Shown here piece by piece: positions 54,438 through 63,667 of a stretch of DNA of 64,000 nt (within the stretch, counting starts at the first letter, position 1; every line of letters starts with the position of its first letter). The DNA comes from Pseudomonas citronellolis (GTDB lineage: Bacteria; Pseudomonadota; Gammaproteobacteria; Pseudomonadales; Pseudomonadaceae): the NCBI RefSeq assembly GCF_900112375.1, contig NZ_FOLS01000002.1, positions 303,096-367,095 of the forward strand, read 5' to 3'. A model generated the notes under the pieces. The model was not told the DNA's origin, did not search any database, and worked only from the letters and a program-made list of their open reading frames with translations. The translations under genes and the position numbers were made by a program.

Positions 54438-55856
54438 TCAGGCCGGCAGCGGCTCGCCTCCGCCCTCCCCGTCCGGCCCCGCTGGCGCCGGCACGGCGGC
54501 CACGCTGAAACCGAAGGTATTCACCCCCGCCTCGCTGCGCACGAAAACGCTGCCGCCGTGCATGCTCGCCACCGCCTTGACGATGGACAGGCCCAGGCCG
54601 TGGCTGCTCTGGCTGTTGGCCCGCGCCGCATCGACGCGGTAGAAGCGCTCGAACAGCCGGGCGCGCTCCTCGTCGCCGATGGGCGTGCCGGGGTTGCTCA
54701 CCTCCACCCGCGCGGCGCCACCCTCGCCGCTCAGGCGCACCTCGATACGCCCGCCCGGCGCGGTGTGCTGGGCGGCGTTGTACAGCAGGTTGGTCACCGC
54801 GCGCTGGAACAGGGCGCGCTCAACGCTGGCGCGGGCCTCGCCATGCAGCGCCACGCTGACGCCCTGCTCGTCGAAGATCACTTCGAGGAAGTCCAGGGTG
54901 TTGCCCACCTCGGCGCGCAGCGAGGTTTCCACCCGCTCGGCGGCCAGGCTGCCCTGGTCGACGCGGGCGAGGAACAGCATGTCGTTGACGATGGCGCGCA
55001 GGCGTTCCAGTTCTTCCAGGTTGGATTGCAACACCTCTTCGTAGTCCCGCGCGTCGCGCTCGCGGGACAGCGCCACCTGGCTCTGGCCGATCAGGTTGGC
55101 CAGGGGCGTGCGCAGTTCGTGGGCCACGTCGGCGTTGAACGACTCCAGGCGCAGGTAGGCCTGTTCCAGGCGGTCCAGCGCTTCGTTGAAGGCCTGGGCC
55201 AGGGCCGACAGCTCGGCCGGCAGGCGCTCCAGGCGCAGGCGCTGGGACAACTGCCGCGGGCTGATCTGCCGGGCCTCGTCGCTGAGCCGGTGCAAGGGCC
55301 GCAGGCCGACGCGGGCGATCCAGTGGCCGCACAGCGAGGCCAGGGCGATGCCCAGCGCCGACAGGCCGAACAGCGCCACCAGCGTGGCCTGGCGCGCCTG
55401 CTGGAAGGCCACGCTGTCGATGGCGGTGAGCAGCACCAGCGCCGGGCGCTCGCCGCTGGCCGGCAGGCGGCCGACGCGGGTGGACAGCGGCGAGCCGTGG
55501 TCCGGCAGCTCCAGCTCGCCGTAGCCGCTGCCGGCGGCCAGCAGGCGGCGCACCGGCTCGCTGGCCTGGCCGTAGCGCAGGCGCGCGTCGTCGCTGTCGA
55601 TCCAGAAGCGGATCAGCTCGTACTCCTGGCTCAGGGTGTTCAGCTTGCCCTGCAGGTGCGGCCAGCGCTGCACCAGGTCGGGCTTGTCGAGCATGCGCGC
55701 GACCATGTTGAAGCGGGTGTCCAGCTCCGAGCGCTGCAGGCGTTCGATCTGCTGGTCGAGCACCCAGTACAGCGCCGAGCCGATGAGCAGGAACGCGCCC
55801 AGCGCGGCGACGGCGAACATGCCGGCCAGGCGGGTAGACAGCGACAGGCCTTTCAT
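54438..55856 (-). CDS. Sensor histidine kinase of a metal-type two-component system
   Basis: This 472-residue inner-membrane kinase has helices at about residues 12-34 and 158-178, a periplasmic sensor loop (about 35-157), a HAMP region, and a dimerisation box with phospho-acceptor His246 in AHELRTPLANL. The ATPase part has the N box (NLLYNAAQHT), RVEVSNPGTPI and HGLGLSIVKAV. It is of the CusS/IrlS-like group. The ATG (55854-55856) overlaps the response regulator stop (ATGA). The sensor loop has no His-rich metal site, so the signal may not be a metal. It is the last gene of the efflux operon. Confidence 0.92.
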   Translation of the reverse strand: MKGLSLSTRLAGMFAVAALGAFLLIGSALYWVLDQQIERLQRSELDTRFNMVARMLDKPDLVQRWPHLQGKLNTLSQEYELIRFWIDSDDARLRYGQASEPVRRLLAAGSGYGELELPDHGSPLSTRVGRLPASGERPALVLLTAIDSVAFQQARQATLVALFGLSALGIALASLCGHWIARVGLRPLHRLSDEARQISPRQLSQRLRLERLPAELSALAQAFNEALDRLEQAYLRLESFNADVAHELRTPLANLIGQSQVALSRERDARDYEEVLQSNLEELERLRAIVNDMLFLARVDQGSLAAERVETSLRAEVGNTLDFLEVIFDEQGVSVALHGEARASVERALFQRAVTNLLYNAAQHTAPGGRIEVRLSGEGGAARVEVSNPGTPIGDEERARLFERFYRVDAARANSQSSHGLGLSIVKAVASMHGGSVFVRSEAGVNTFGFSVAAVPAPAGPDGEGGGEPLPA

Positions 55857-56545
55857 CCGCCGCCCCCTTGCCCACTGCGGCTCTCCAGCACGTAGCCCAT
55901 GCCGCGGATGGTGTGCAGCAGCTTGGTCTCGAAGGGCCCGTCGAGCTTGGCGCGCAGGCGCTTGATGGCGACCTCGACGACGTTGGTGTCGGTGTCGAAG
56001 TTGATGTCCCAGACCAGCTCGGCGATGGCGGTCTTGGAGAGGATCTCGCCGCTGCGCTGGGCCAGCACGCAGAGCAGCGCGTATTCCTTGGCGGTCAGCT
56101 CCAGGCGCGTGGCGCCGCGGAACACGCGGCGGCTGACCAGGTCGATGGACAGGTCGGCGATGCGCATCTGCGTCGCGCTCTCCAGGTGCGCGCCGCGGCG
56201 CGTCAGGGCCTGCAGGCGGGCCACCAGTTCGAGGAAGGAGAACGGCTTGATCAGGTAGTCGTCGGCGCCCTCGCGCAGGCCGCGCACGCGGTCCTCCACG
56301 CGCTCGCGGGCGGTGAGCATGATCACCGGCGTCTGCCGCCGCTCGCGCAGGGCGCGCAGCACGCCGTAGCCGTCGATGCCGGGGAGCATCACGTCCAGCA
56401 CTATCACGTCGTACTCGCCGTTGAGCGCCAGGTGGCGGCCGTCGATGCCGTCGGCCGCCACGTCCACGGTGAAGCCCTGCTCGCTGAGCCCGCGCTGCAG
56501 GTAGTCCGCGGTCTTGCTCTCGTCTTCGACTATCAGTACGCGCAT
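55853..56545 (-). CDS. OmpR-type response regulator
   Basis: This 230-residue regulator has a receiver domain (1-120) with phosphorylation site Asp51 in VIVLDVMLP, acidic residues in VEDE (7-9), and Lys100 in YLIKPF. The OmpR winged helix follows (about 130-225; LELTAKEYALLCVLAQRSGE in part, and VVEVAIKRLRAKLD). GGAGG lies six bases before the ATG (56543-56545). It resembles CusR/CopR, which control metal efflux. The stop overlaps the kinase start. The efflux permease gene ends 46 bases before its start, so the four genes (adaptor, RND, regulator, kinase) are likely one transcript that regulates itself. Confidence 0.94.
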   Translation of the reverse strand: MRVLIVEDESKTADYLQRGLSEQGFTVDVAADGIDGRHLALNGEYDVIVLDVMLPGIDGYGVLRALRERRQTPVIMLTARERVEDRVRGLREGADDYLIKPFSFLELVARLQALTRRGAHLESATQMRIADLSIDLVSRRVFRGATRLELTAKEYALLCVLAQRSGEILSKTAIAELVWDINFDTDTNVVEVAIKRLRAKLDGPFETKLLHTIRGMGYVLESRSGQGGGG

Positions 56546-56591
56546 GCCCGGCCTCCGTTCGCTGCGTGCGGCCATGCTAACCAGCCCCGCC

Positions 56592-59500
56592 TCATGCCGC
56601 ACCTCCCAGGGCCACGGCGGCCGGCTTGCGGTGGAACAGGCGGTCCAGCGCCAGGTACACCACCGGGGTGCTGAACAGCGTCAGCGCCTGGCTCACCAGC
56701 AGCCCGCCGACCACCGCCACGCCCAGCGGCTGGCGCAGCTCCGAGCCGGTGCCGAAGCCGATCATCAGCGGGATGGCGCCGAGCAGCGCGGCCAGGGTGG
56801 TCATCATGATCGGGCGGAAGCGCGCCAGGCACGCCTCGCGGATCGCGTCATGGGGCGAGAGCCCGCGCTGACGCTGGGCGGCCAGGGCGAAGTCGACCAT
56901 CAGGATGCCGTTCTTCTTGACGATGCCGATCAGCAGCACCAGGCCGATCAGCGCCATCACCGAGAACTCCAGGCCCCAGCCCCAGAGCAGGAATACCGCG
57001 CCGATGCCGGCCGAGGGCAGCGTGGAAAGGATGGTCAGCGGGTGCACGAAGCTCTCGTAGAGCACGCCGAGGATCACGTAGACGGCGAAGAGCGCGGCGA
57101 GGATCAGCAGCGGCTGGCTCGCCAGGGAGCTCTGGAAGGCCCGCGCGGCGCCCTGGAAGTCGCCGCCGATGCTGGCCGGCATGCCGATCTCCTGCTGCGC
57201 GCGCTGCACCAGGCGCACCGCTTCGCCCAGGGCCGTGCCCGGGGCCAGGTTGAAGGACAGGGTGGCCGCCGGGAACATGCCGTTGTGGTTGATCTGCAGC
57301 GGCCCCGAGCGCGCCGGGGCGACCTTGGCCACGGCGGCCAGCGGGACCATCTCGCCGCTCCGCGGCGAGCGCAGGTGGAACCAGGCCAGGCTCTCGGCGC
57401 GGCCGCGCTGGCGGGCGTCCAGTTCGAGGATGACCTTGTACTGGTTGACCTCGGTCTGGAATTCGCCGACCTGGCGCTGGCCGAAGGCGTCGTACAGCGT
57501 CTGGCTGATGTCCTCGGCGCTCAGGCCGAAGCGCGCCGCCGCCACCCGGTCGATCTGCAGGGCGGTGACGCTGGCGCCCACCTGCAGGTCGTTGGACACG
57601 TCGGCCAGCCCCGGCTCCTGCTTCAGCCGCTCGGTCAGGCGCTGCGCCCACAGCGCCAGTTCGGCGCTGTCGTTGCTGCGCAGGGCGTACTGGTACTGGG
57701 TGCGCACCGGGCCGGTGGCCAGGTTGATGTCCTGGGCCGAGCGCAGGTAGAGGACGATGCCGGGCACCCTGGCCAGTTTCGGCCGCAGGCGGTTGATGAA
57801 TTCCTCCACCGAGACGTCGCGGTCGCCGCGGTTCTTCAGCACGATCCAGAAGCGCCCGTTGGCCAGGCTCTGGCTGCCGCCGGTGATGCCGATGGCGTGG
57901 TTGTAGCTCTGCACCGCCGGGTCGGCGGCGACGATCTCGGCCAGTTGGCGGTGCTTCTCGGCCATGTCGGCGTAGGAGATGTCCTCGGCGGCCTGGGTGG
58001 TGCCGAACACGAAGGCGGTGTCCTGCAGCGGGAAGAAGCCTTTGGGGATGCCCGCGTAGCCGGCCACCGCCAGCGCGATGCACAGGCCGAAGCCGGCCAG
58101 CACCGTGCGCTGGTGCCGCAGCGACCAGTCCAGGCCGCGGGCGTAGCGGGCCAGCAGCCATTCGGAAATGCCGCCGTGGCCGGCGTGCTTCGGCGCGCCC
58201 ATGAAGCGCGAGGCGAGCATCGGCGCCACCGTCAGCGAGGCCAGCACCGAGAGCAGGATGGCCGCCGTGACGCTGACGGCGAACTCGCGGAACAGCCGGC
58301 CGACGATGCCGCCCATGAACAGCAGCGGGATGAACGCGGCGATCAGCGAGAAGCTGATGGAAATGACCGTGAAGCCGATCTCCGCGGAGCCGTCCAGGGC
58401 CGCCTGCACGCGGTCCTTGCCCTGTTCCAGGTGGCGGTGGATGTTCTCCACCACCACGATGACGTCGTCGACGATGAAACCCACGGCGATGATCAGCGCC
58501 ACCAGGGTCAGGTTGTTCAGGGTGAAGCCCAGCAGGTACATGGCGGAGAAGCTGGCGCTCAGCGACACCGCCAGCACCGTGGCGACGATCAGCGTCGCCG
58601 ACAGCTGGCGCAGGAACAGGCCCATCACCAGCACCACCAGGCCCATGGTCAGCAGCAGCGTCAGCTCCACCTCGTGCAGCGAGGAGCGGATGGTGCGAGT
58701 GCGGTCGTTGAGCACCTCCACCTCGACGCCGGCCGGGAGCATCCCGCGCAGGCGCGGCAGGGCCGCCTGGATGGCGTCGGAGGTGGCGACTATGTTCGCC
58801 CCCGGCTGGCGCAGCACCACCAGGGCCACGCCAGGGCGGCCGTTGGGCCAGGCCTTGACGTAGTCGTCCTCCGGCGCCCTGACCACCCGCGCCAGGTCGC
58901 GCAGGAACACCGGGGCGCCGGCGCGGTAGGCCACCACCAGGTCGTCGTAGTCGGCGGGGCTGAACAACTGGTCGTTGGCCGCCAGGGTGGACACCCGGCC
59001 GTCGCCGAAGAGCGCGCCCTTGGCCTGGTTGATGCTGGCCGACTGCAGCGCCTGGCGCAGGTCGGCGAGGGTCAGGCGGTAGGCGGCGAGCTTCTCCGGC
59101 TGCGTCTGAATGCGGATCGCCGGGCGCTGCTGGCCGACCACGAAGATCTGCCCCACTCCGGCTATCTGGCTCAATTGGCGGGCCAGCAGCACTTCGGCGT
59201 AGTCGCTCAGCTCGATCAGCGGCAGCAGCTCGGAATTGACCCGCAGGATCATGATCGGGCTGTCCGCCGGGTTGACCTTGCGCCAGGTGGGCAGGTTCGG
59301 CAGGTCCGCCGGCAGGCGCCCGGAGGCGGCGTTGATGGCCGCCTGGACTTCCTGGGCGGCGACGTCGATGTCCTTCTCCAGCTCGAACTGCAGGGTCAGG
59401 GTGGTGGAGCCCAGGGCGCTGCTGGAGGTCATCTCGGCGATGCCGGGGATGGCGCTGAACTGCACCTCCAGCGGCGTGGCCACGGCCGAGGCCATGGTCT

Positions 59501-59681
59501 CCGGGCTACCGCCGGGCAGCAGGGCGTTGACCTGGATGGTCGGGAAATCCACCTGCGGCAGCGGCGCCACGCCCAGGCGCAGGAAGGCCAGCAGGCCGAG
59601 CAGCAGCGAGGCGATGGTCAGCAGGCAGGTGGCGATGGGGTGGCGCACGCACCAGCCGGACATGCCGGCGCGCACGCTCAC
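56592..59681 (-). CDS. RND-family efflux permease
   Basis: This 1029-residue proton-driven inner-membrane pump expels drugs or other toxic compounds. Two repeats with six helices each and a large periplasmic loop are seen. The proton relay pair is Asp405-Asp406 in VGFIVDDVIVVVEN. The family motifs GGSPETMASAVATPLE and LGSTTLTLQFE are present. The sequence is of the HAE-1 hydrophobe type near MdtC/MuxC rather than metal pumps, despite the metal-type regulators beside it. The ATG (59679-59681) overlaps the adaptor stop (ATGA). No outer-membrane channel gene lies in the operon, so it would share OprM or TolC-like partners. Confidence 0.93.
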   Translation of the reverse strand: MSVRAGMSGWCVRHPIATCLLTIASLLLGLLAFLRLGVAPLPQVDFPTIQVNALLPGGSPETMASAVATPLEVQFSAIPGIAEMTSSSALGSTTLTLQFELEKDIDVAAQEVQAAINAASGRLPADLPNLPTWRKVNPADSPIMILRVNSELLPLIELSDYAEVLLARQLSQIAGVGQIFVVGQQRPAIRIQTQPEKLAAYRLTLADLRQALQSASINQAKGALFGDGRVSTLAANDQLFSPADYDDLVVAYRAGAPVFLRDLARVVRAPEDDYVKAWPNGRPGVALVVLRQPGANIVATSDAIQAALPRLRGMLPAGVEVEVLNDRTRTIRSSLHEVELTLLLTMGLVVLVMGLFLRQLSATLIVATVLAVSLSASFSAMYLLGFTLNNLTLVALIIAVGFIVDDVIVVVENIHRHLEQGKDRVQAALDGSAEIGFTVISISFSLIAAFIPLLFMGGIVGRLFREFAVSVTAAILLSVLASLTVAPMLASRFMGAPKHAGHGGISEWLLARYARGLDWSLRHQRTVLAGFGLCIALAVAGYAGIPKGFFPLQDTAFVFGTTQAAEDISYADMAEKHRQLAEIVAADPAVQSYNHAIGITGGSQSLANGRFWIVLKNRGDRDVSVEEFINRLRPKLARVPGIVLYLRSAQDINLATGPVRTQYQYALRSNDSAELALWAQRLTERLKQEPGLADVSNDLQVGASVTALQIDRVAAARFGLSAEDISQTLYDAFGQRQVGEFQTEVNQYKVILELDARQRGRAESLAWFHLRSPRSGEMVPLAAVAKVAPARSGPLQINHNGMFPAATLSFNLAPGTALGEAVRLVQRAQQEIGMPASIGGDFQGAARAFQSSLASQPLLILAALFAVYVILGVLYESFVHPLTILSTLPSAGIGAVFLLWGWGLEFSVMALIGLVLLIGIVKKNGILMVDFALAAQRQRGLSPHDAIREACLARFRPIMMTTLAALLGAIPLMIGFGTGSELRQPLGVAVVGGLLVSQALTLFSTPVVYLALDRLFHRKPAAVALGGAA

Positions 59682-60829
59682 GGCTGGCTCCGGCGCAGGG
59701 CCAGGGCCGGCGCCTCGCCCAGCACTTCGACGCGGGCGCCGGGGACCAGCCGCGAATGGCCGTCGAGCACCACCGCCTCGCCGGCCTCCAGGCCTTCCAC
59801 CAGGCTGCGCCCGTCGACCTCCTGCAGCACCCGCACCGGCACGACCTCGGCCTTGCCGTCCACCACCCGGTACACGAAGGCGCCTTCCAGGCCACGGCGC
59901 ACGGCGCGGCTGTCCAGCACCAGGCCGTCGCGCAGCACGCCGGTGCGCAGGTCCACGGCGACGAACTGGCCGGGCCAGAGCTTGCCGTCGGGGTTGTCGA
60001 ACACCGCGCGCACGCGGATGGTGCCGGTGCTGCTGGCCACCTGGTTGTCGATGCTGCGCAGGCGGCCCTCGCCCAGCAACTGGCCGCCGTCGCGGCTGTA
60101 GGCGCTGACCAGGGTGTCGCCGCCGAGCAGCGGCTGCAGTCGCGGCAGGCTTTCCTGGGGCAGCGCGAAGACCACCGAGATGGGCGCTATCTGCGTCACG
60201 CTGAACAGGCTGCTGTCATCGTTGGTGCGCAGCAGGTTGCCGACGTCGACGTTGCGGATGCCCACGCGGCCGGCCACCGGCGAGGTGATCCGGGTATAGG
60301 ACAGGCGCACGCGCTCGGCGTCGATGGTCGCCTGGTTGGCCCGCAGGGTGGCGCGCAGCTGCGCGGCCTGGGCCTCCTGCTGCTCGAGGATCTGCCGGGA
60401 GATGGAGCCACGCTCGATCAGCGTGCGGTAGCGCTGCAGGTCCTGCTCGACGATGCGCAGCTGCGCCTGGTTGCTCTGCCGGGTGGCCTCGGCCTGCTCC
60501 AGGGCGGCGGCGATGGCGCGGTCGTCGATGGTCGCCAGCAACTGGCCGCGCTCGACCAGTTGCCCCTCCTCCACCAGCAAGGCGGTCAGCTGGCCCTCGA
60601 CCTGCGGCCGCAGCAGCACGCTGTGCAGGGAGGTGACGGTGCCGACGCCGGCGAGGTTCTGCGCCAGGTCCTCGCGCGCCACCCGCACCAGGGTCACCGG
60701 CACCCCGGGCGCCGCGGCGGCCGCCCGCGGCTCGCCCTGGCGCGCGCCGAGCCCCCAGGCCAGGGCGCCCGCCAGCACCACGCCAAGCAGCCCCGCCGCC
60801 ATCCCTATCCGCCTGCCTTGCACCTGCAT
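59678..60829 (-). CDS. RND efflux periplasmic adaptor (membrane fusion protein)
   Basis: This 383-residue adaptor couples the RND pump to an outer-membrane channel. It has an N-terminal membrane anchor (about residues 9-28), two lipoyl half-motifs (VLLRPQVEGQLTALLVEEGQ and RITSPVAGRVGI), a coiled-coil hairpin (about 100-165, rich in Glu, Gln and Leu), and beta-barrel and membrane-proximal parts (LWPGQFVAVDL). There is no lipobox, so it stays anchored by its helix. GGAGG precedes the ATG (60827-60829). It is the first gene of the four-gene operon and is divergent from lapG over about 160 bases. Confidence 0.93.
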   Translation of the reverse strand: MQVQGRRIGMAAGLLGVVLAGALAWGLGARQGEPRAAAAAPGVPVTLVRVAREDLAQNLAGVGTVTSLHSVLLRPQVEGQLTALLVEEGQLVERGQLLATIDDRAIAAALEQAEATRQSNQAQLRIVEQDLQRYRTLIERGSISRQILEQQEAQAAQLRATLRANQATIDAERVRLSYTRITSPVAGRVGIRNVDVGNLLRTNDDSSLFSVTQIAPISVVFALPQESLPRLQPLLGGDTLVSAYSRDGGQLLGEGRLRSIDNQVASSTGTIRVRAVFDNPDGKLWPGQFVAVDLRTGVLRDGLVLDSRAVRRGLEGAFVYRVVDGKAEVVPVRVLQEVDGRSLVEGLEAGEAVVLDGHSRLVPGARVEVLGEAPALALRRSQP

Positions 60830-60993
60830 GCCGCCCTCCTCCTCGTCGCGGCCCGGCGGACCGCATCCTGCGTTTATAGGCCAGGCCGCGGGACTTCACC
60901 CTGACCCGAAGATGACAATGCTGTCAGTTTCGCCGCCGTCGACAGCCGCCAGGCAACGCCTAGACTTCACTCATTCCCCCTGGAGCCCCGGCG

Positions 60994-61689
60994 ATGCGGC
61001 CACTGCAAGGAGCCCTCCGGCTGTTCGTCCGCCCGTCCGGGGCCGGCCTGGCGCTGCTCCTCGTCCTGGCCCTGGGCATCCAGGCGCAGTGGGACTTCGA
61101 CGCCATCCTGCGCAAGGCCGAGCAACGCTGGGGCGACCTGGGCCCGGCGCGCCAGCGCATCCGCGACTGGGGCGAGCTGCTGCAAAGCGCCCGGGGCCAG
61201 GACGAGGCCGGCAAGCTCAAGGCCGCCAACGACTTCTTCAACGCCAGCCTGGCGTTCCGCGACGACCGCAGCGTGTGGGGCCAGGAAGACTACTGGGCGA
61301 CGCCCGTCGAGGCCCTGTACAAGGGCGCCGGCGACTGCGAGGACTACGCCATCGCCAAGTACGTCACCCTGCGCCAGCTCGGCATCCCCAGCGACAAACT
61401 GCGCATCACCTACGTCAAGGCGCTGCGCCTGAACCAGGCGCACATGGTGCTGACCTGGTACGCCAGCCCCGACGCCGAGCCGCTGGTGCTCGACAACCTC
61501 ATCCCGCAGATCCGCCCCGCCTCGCAGCGCCAGGACCTGCTCCCGGTCTACGCCTTCAACGCCGAAGGGCTGTGGTTGCCCGGCCCCGGCGGCGGCAAGC
61601 GCAGCGGCAGCAGCAAGCAGCTGTCGCGCTGGCAGGACCTGTTGACCAAGATGCGCGGCGAGGGGCTGATCCTCGACGAGACGCGCTAG
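60994..61689 (+). CDS. lapG: Periplasmic cysteine protease LapG
   Basis: LapG cuts the N-terminal region of large surface adhesins (LapA in P. fluorescens, CdrA in P. aeruginosa) and so releases cells from biofilm. This 231-residue protein has a hydrophobic export signal (about residues 17-32), then the transglutaminase-like domain with Cys115 in GAGDCEDYAI, His150 in QAHMVL and Asp167 in LDNLIP. Calcium-binding acidic residues follow (GDCEDY). The next gene, lapD, begins nine bases after its stop. Both are normally controlled through inner-membrane c-di-GMP signalling. No adhesin gene is in the window. Confidence 0.94.
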   Translation: MRPLQGALRLFVRPSGAGLALLLVLALGIQAQWDFDAILRKAEQRWGDLGPARQRIRDWGELLQSARGQDEAGKLKAANDFFNASLAFRDDRSVWGQEDYWATPVEALYKGAGDCEDYAIAKYVTLRQLGIPSDKLRITYVKALRLNQAHMVLTWYASPDAEPLVLDNLIPQIRPASQRQDLLPVYAFNAEGLWLPGPGGGKRSGSSKQLSRWQDLLTKMRGEGLILDETR

Positions 61690-61698
61690 GAGGCATGC

Positions 61699-63648
61699 AT
61701 GTCGCTACTCAAGCAACTCTTCCTGGCCATCTGCCTGTTCCTGGTGGTGGCCTTCGCCGGCAGCTTCGCCACCAGCCTGGAGAGTTCCCGCGAGCAGCTC
61801 ATAAGCCAGTTGCGCTCCCACGCCCAGGACGCCGCCACAGCCCTAGGGCTGTCACTGACGCCCCACGTCGACGATCCGGCGATGATCGAGCTGATGGTCA
61901 GCTCCATCTTCGACAGCGGCTACTTCGCCAGCATCCGCGTGGTGCGCATCGCCGACGGCCAGGTGCTGGTGGAGCGCAAGGCCGCCCCCGGCAACGGCGA
62001 GGTGCCCGGCTGGTTCGCCCGCCTGGTCAACCTCAAGGCCGAAGGCGGCGACGCCCTGATCATGCGCGGCTGGGAACAGGCGGCGCGGGTCGAGGTGGTC
62101 AGCCACCCGCAGTTCGCCCTGGCGCGGCTGTGGGACAGCGCCCTGGGCAGCCTGGCCTGGCTGCTCGGTTGCGGGGTGGTCAGCGCGATCCTCGGCGGCT
62201 GGCTGCTGCGCACCCAGTTGCGGCCGCTGGACCAGATGGTGCAACAGGCCCGGGCCATCACCCGCCGCGAATTCCTCACCCTGCCCCGCGAGCCGCGCAC
62301 CCCGGAACTGCGCCGGGTGGTGCAGGCGATGAACCAGATGGTCGAGAAGCTCAAGGCGCTGTTCGCCGAGGAGGCCTCGCGCAGCGAGAAGCTGCGCGAG
62401 GAGGCCTACCAGGACAGCCTCTCCGGCCTGGCCAACCGGCGCCTGTTCGACGCCCGCCTGGAAGCCCAGCTGACGCCCGGCGAGCAGAGCGCCGCCGGCT
62501 ACCTGCTGCTGCTGCGCCTGAACGACCTGGCCGGGCTCAACCAGCGCCTGGGCGGCCAGCGCACCGACGCGCTGATCCGCGAAGTCGCCGGCCTGCTGCA
62601 GGGCGCCCCGGCCCAGCACGGCAAGCCCGACTGGCTGGCCGCGCGCAGCCGCGGCGGCGAGTTCACCCTGCTCGCCCCGGGGCTGGACGGCAGCGGCGCC
62701 GAGCGCCTGGCCGAAGCCCTCAGCGACCAGCTGGAAAGCCTCCAGCGCACCGGCGCCAGCGACGTCCAGCCGGTGGCGCACCTGGGCCTGGCCGCGTTCC
62801 GCCCGGGGGAAGCGGCGGCCAGCGTCCTGGCCCGCGCCGACCAGGCCCTGGCCAGCGCCCAGGCCAGCGCCGAACGGCCCTGGCAGCGCCTCGACGAATC
62901 CAATGGCCAGCCGGCCCAGGACAGCCACGCCTGGCACGCCTGGATCGACAGCGCGCTGCAGAAGAGCCAGCTGCAACTGTGGTTCCAACCGGTACGCGCC
63001 TGCGCCGACGGCGCCCTGCTGCAGCAGAAGCTGCTGGCGCGTCTGCTCGACCCGCAGGGCCAGGCGGTGGCCGCCGGGCAGTTCCTGCCCTGGGTGGAGC
63101 GCTTCGGCTGGGCGGCGCGCCTGGACCGGGCCATGCTCGAACACGCCCTGGCCCACCTGGCCCAGCACCCCGAGCCCCTGGCGCTGAGCCTGTCGGCCGC
63201 CAGCGTGCGCGAGCCCCGGGCCTTGCGGCAACTGCTCGAAGCCATCAAGGCCAACCCGCAGCAGGCCGTCATGCTGACCCTGGAGCTGGACGAGCGCTAC
63301 CTGCCGCCGCCGGCCGAACTGGAACAACTCGGCCAGGCCGTGCGCGACACCGGCGCCAGCCTCGGCCTGCAGCATTTCGGCGGGCGCTTCAGCCTGATCG
63401 GCAACCTCACCCACCTGGGCCTGGCCTATCTGAAGCTCGACGGCAGCTACATCCGCGCCATCGACCAGGACCAGGCCAAGCGCCTGTTCATCGAGGCGGT
63501 GTTCCGCGCCACCAACAGCATCGACCTGCCGCTGATCGCGGAGATGGTGGAGAGCGAGGGGGAATTGCGGGTGTTGCGGGAGATGGGGATCAAGGGGGCG
63601 ATGGGGCGGTTGGTCGGGGCGCCGGCGCCGTGGGGTGAGGGGGGGTAG
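61699..63648 (+). CDS. lapD: c-di-GMP receptor LapD
   Basis: LapD is an inner-membrane receptor that holds LapG away from its adhesin when cyclic di-GMP is plentiful. This 649-residue protein has helix 1 (about 5-25), a periplasmic domain (to about 150), helix 2 (about 150-172), a HAMP signalling helix, a degenerate GGDEF domain (RGGEF at 318-322) and a degenerate EAL domain (KLL at 444-446 in place of EAL). Loss of catalytic residues is the rule in LapD; c-di-GMP is bound but not cut. It follows lapG in one operon. The C-terminus is complete (APAPWGEGG), so the IS3-type element that begins about 20 bases later did not cut it. Confidence 0.94.
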   Translation: MSLLKQLFLAICLFLVVAFAGSFATSLESSREQLISQLRSHAQDAATALGLSLTPHVDDPAMIELMVSSIFDSGYFASIRVVRIADGQVLVERKAAPGNGEVPGWFARLVNLKAEGGDALIMRGWEQAARVEVVSHPQFALARLWDSALGSLAWLLGCGVVSAILGGWLLRTQLRPLDQMVQQARAITRREFLTLPREPRTPELRRVVQAMNQMVEKLKALFAEEASRSEKLREEAYQDSLSGLANRRLFDARLEAQLTPGEQSAAGYLLLLRLNDLAGLNQRLGGQRTDALIREVAGLLQGAPAQHGKPDWLAARSRGGEFTLLAPGLDGSGAERLAEALSDQLESLQRTGASDVQPVAHLGLAAFRPGEAAASVLARADQALASAQASAERPWQRLDESNGQPAQDSHAWHAWIDSALQKSQLQLWFQPVRACADGALLQQKLLARLLDPQGQAVAAGQFLPWVERFGWAARLDRAMLEHALAHLAQHPEPLALSLSAASVREPRALRQLLEAIKANPQQAVMLTLELDERYLPPPAELEQLGQAVRDTGASLGLQHFGGRFSLIGNLTHLGLAYLKLDGSYIRAIDQDQAKRLFIEAVFRATNSIDLPLIAEMVESEGELRVLREMGIKGAMGRLVGAPAPWGEGG

Positions 63649-63667
63649 AGGTGGGATTGCGAGTCTG

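Noticed and set aside
56514..60101. Open frame of 1195 codons antisense to the RND operon
   Set aside because: The predicted protein is an uninterrupted run of Gln, His, Gly, Ala and Arg with no domain, and the opposite strand carries well-conserved pump and regulator genes.
63541..63648. G-rich end of lapD as a sign of frameshift or foreign DNA
   Set aside because: The reading frame and LapD-type residues continue to the stop codon. The G bias reflects codon choice at the 3' end, and a similar drift is seen at the ABC exporter end near 25735.
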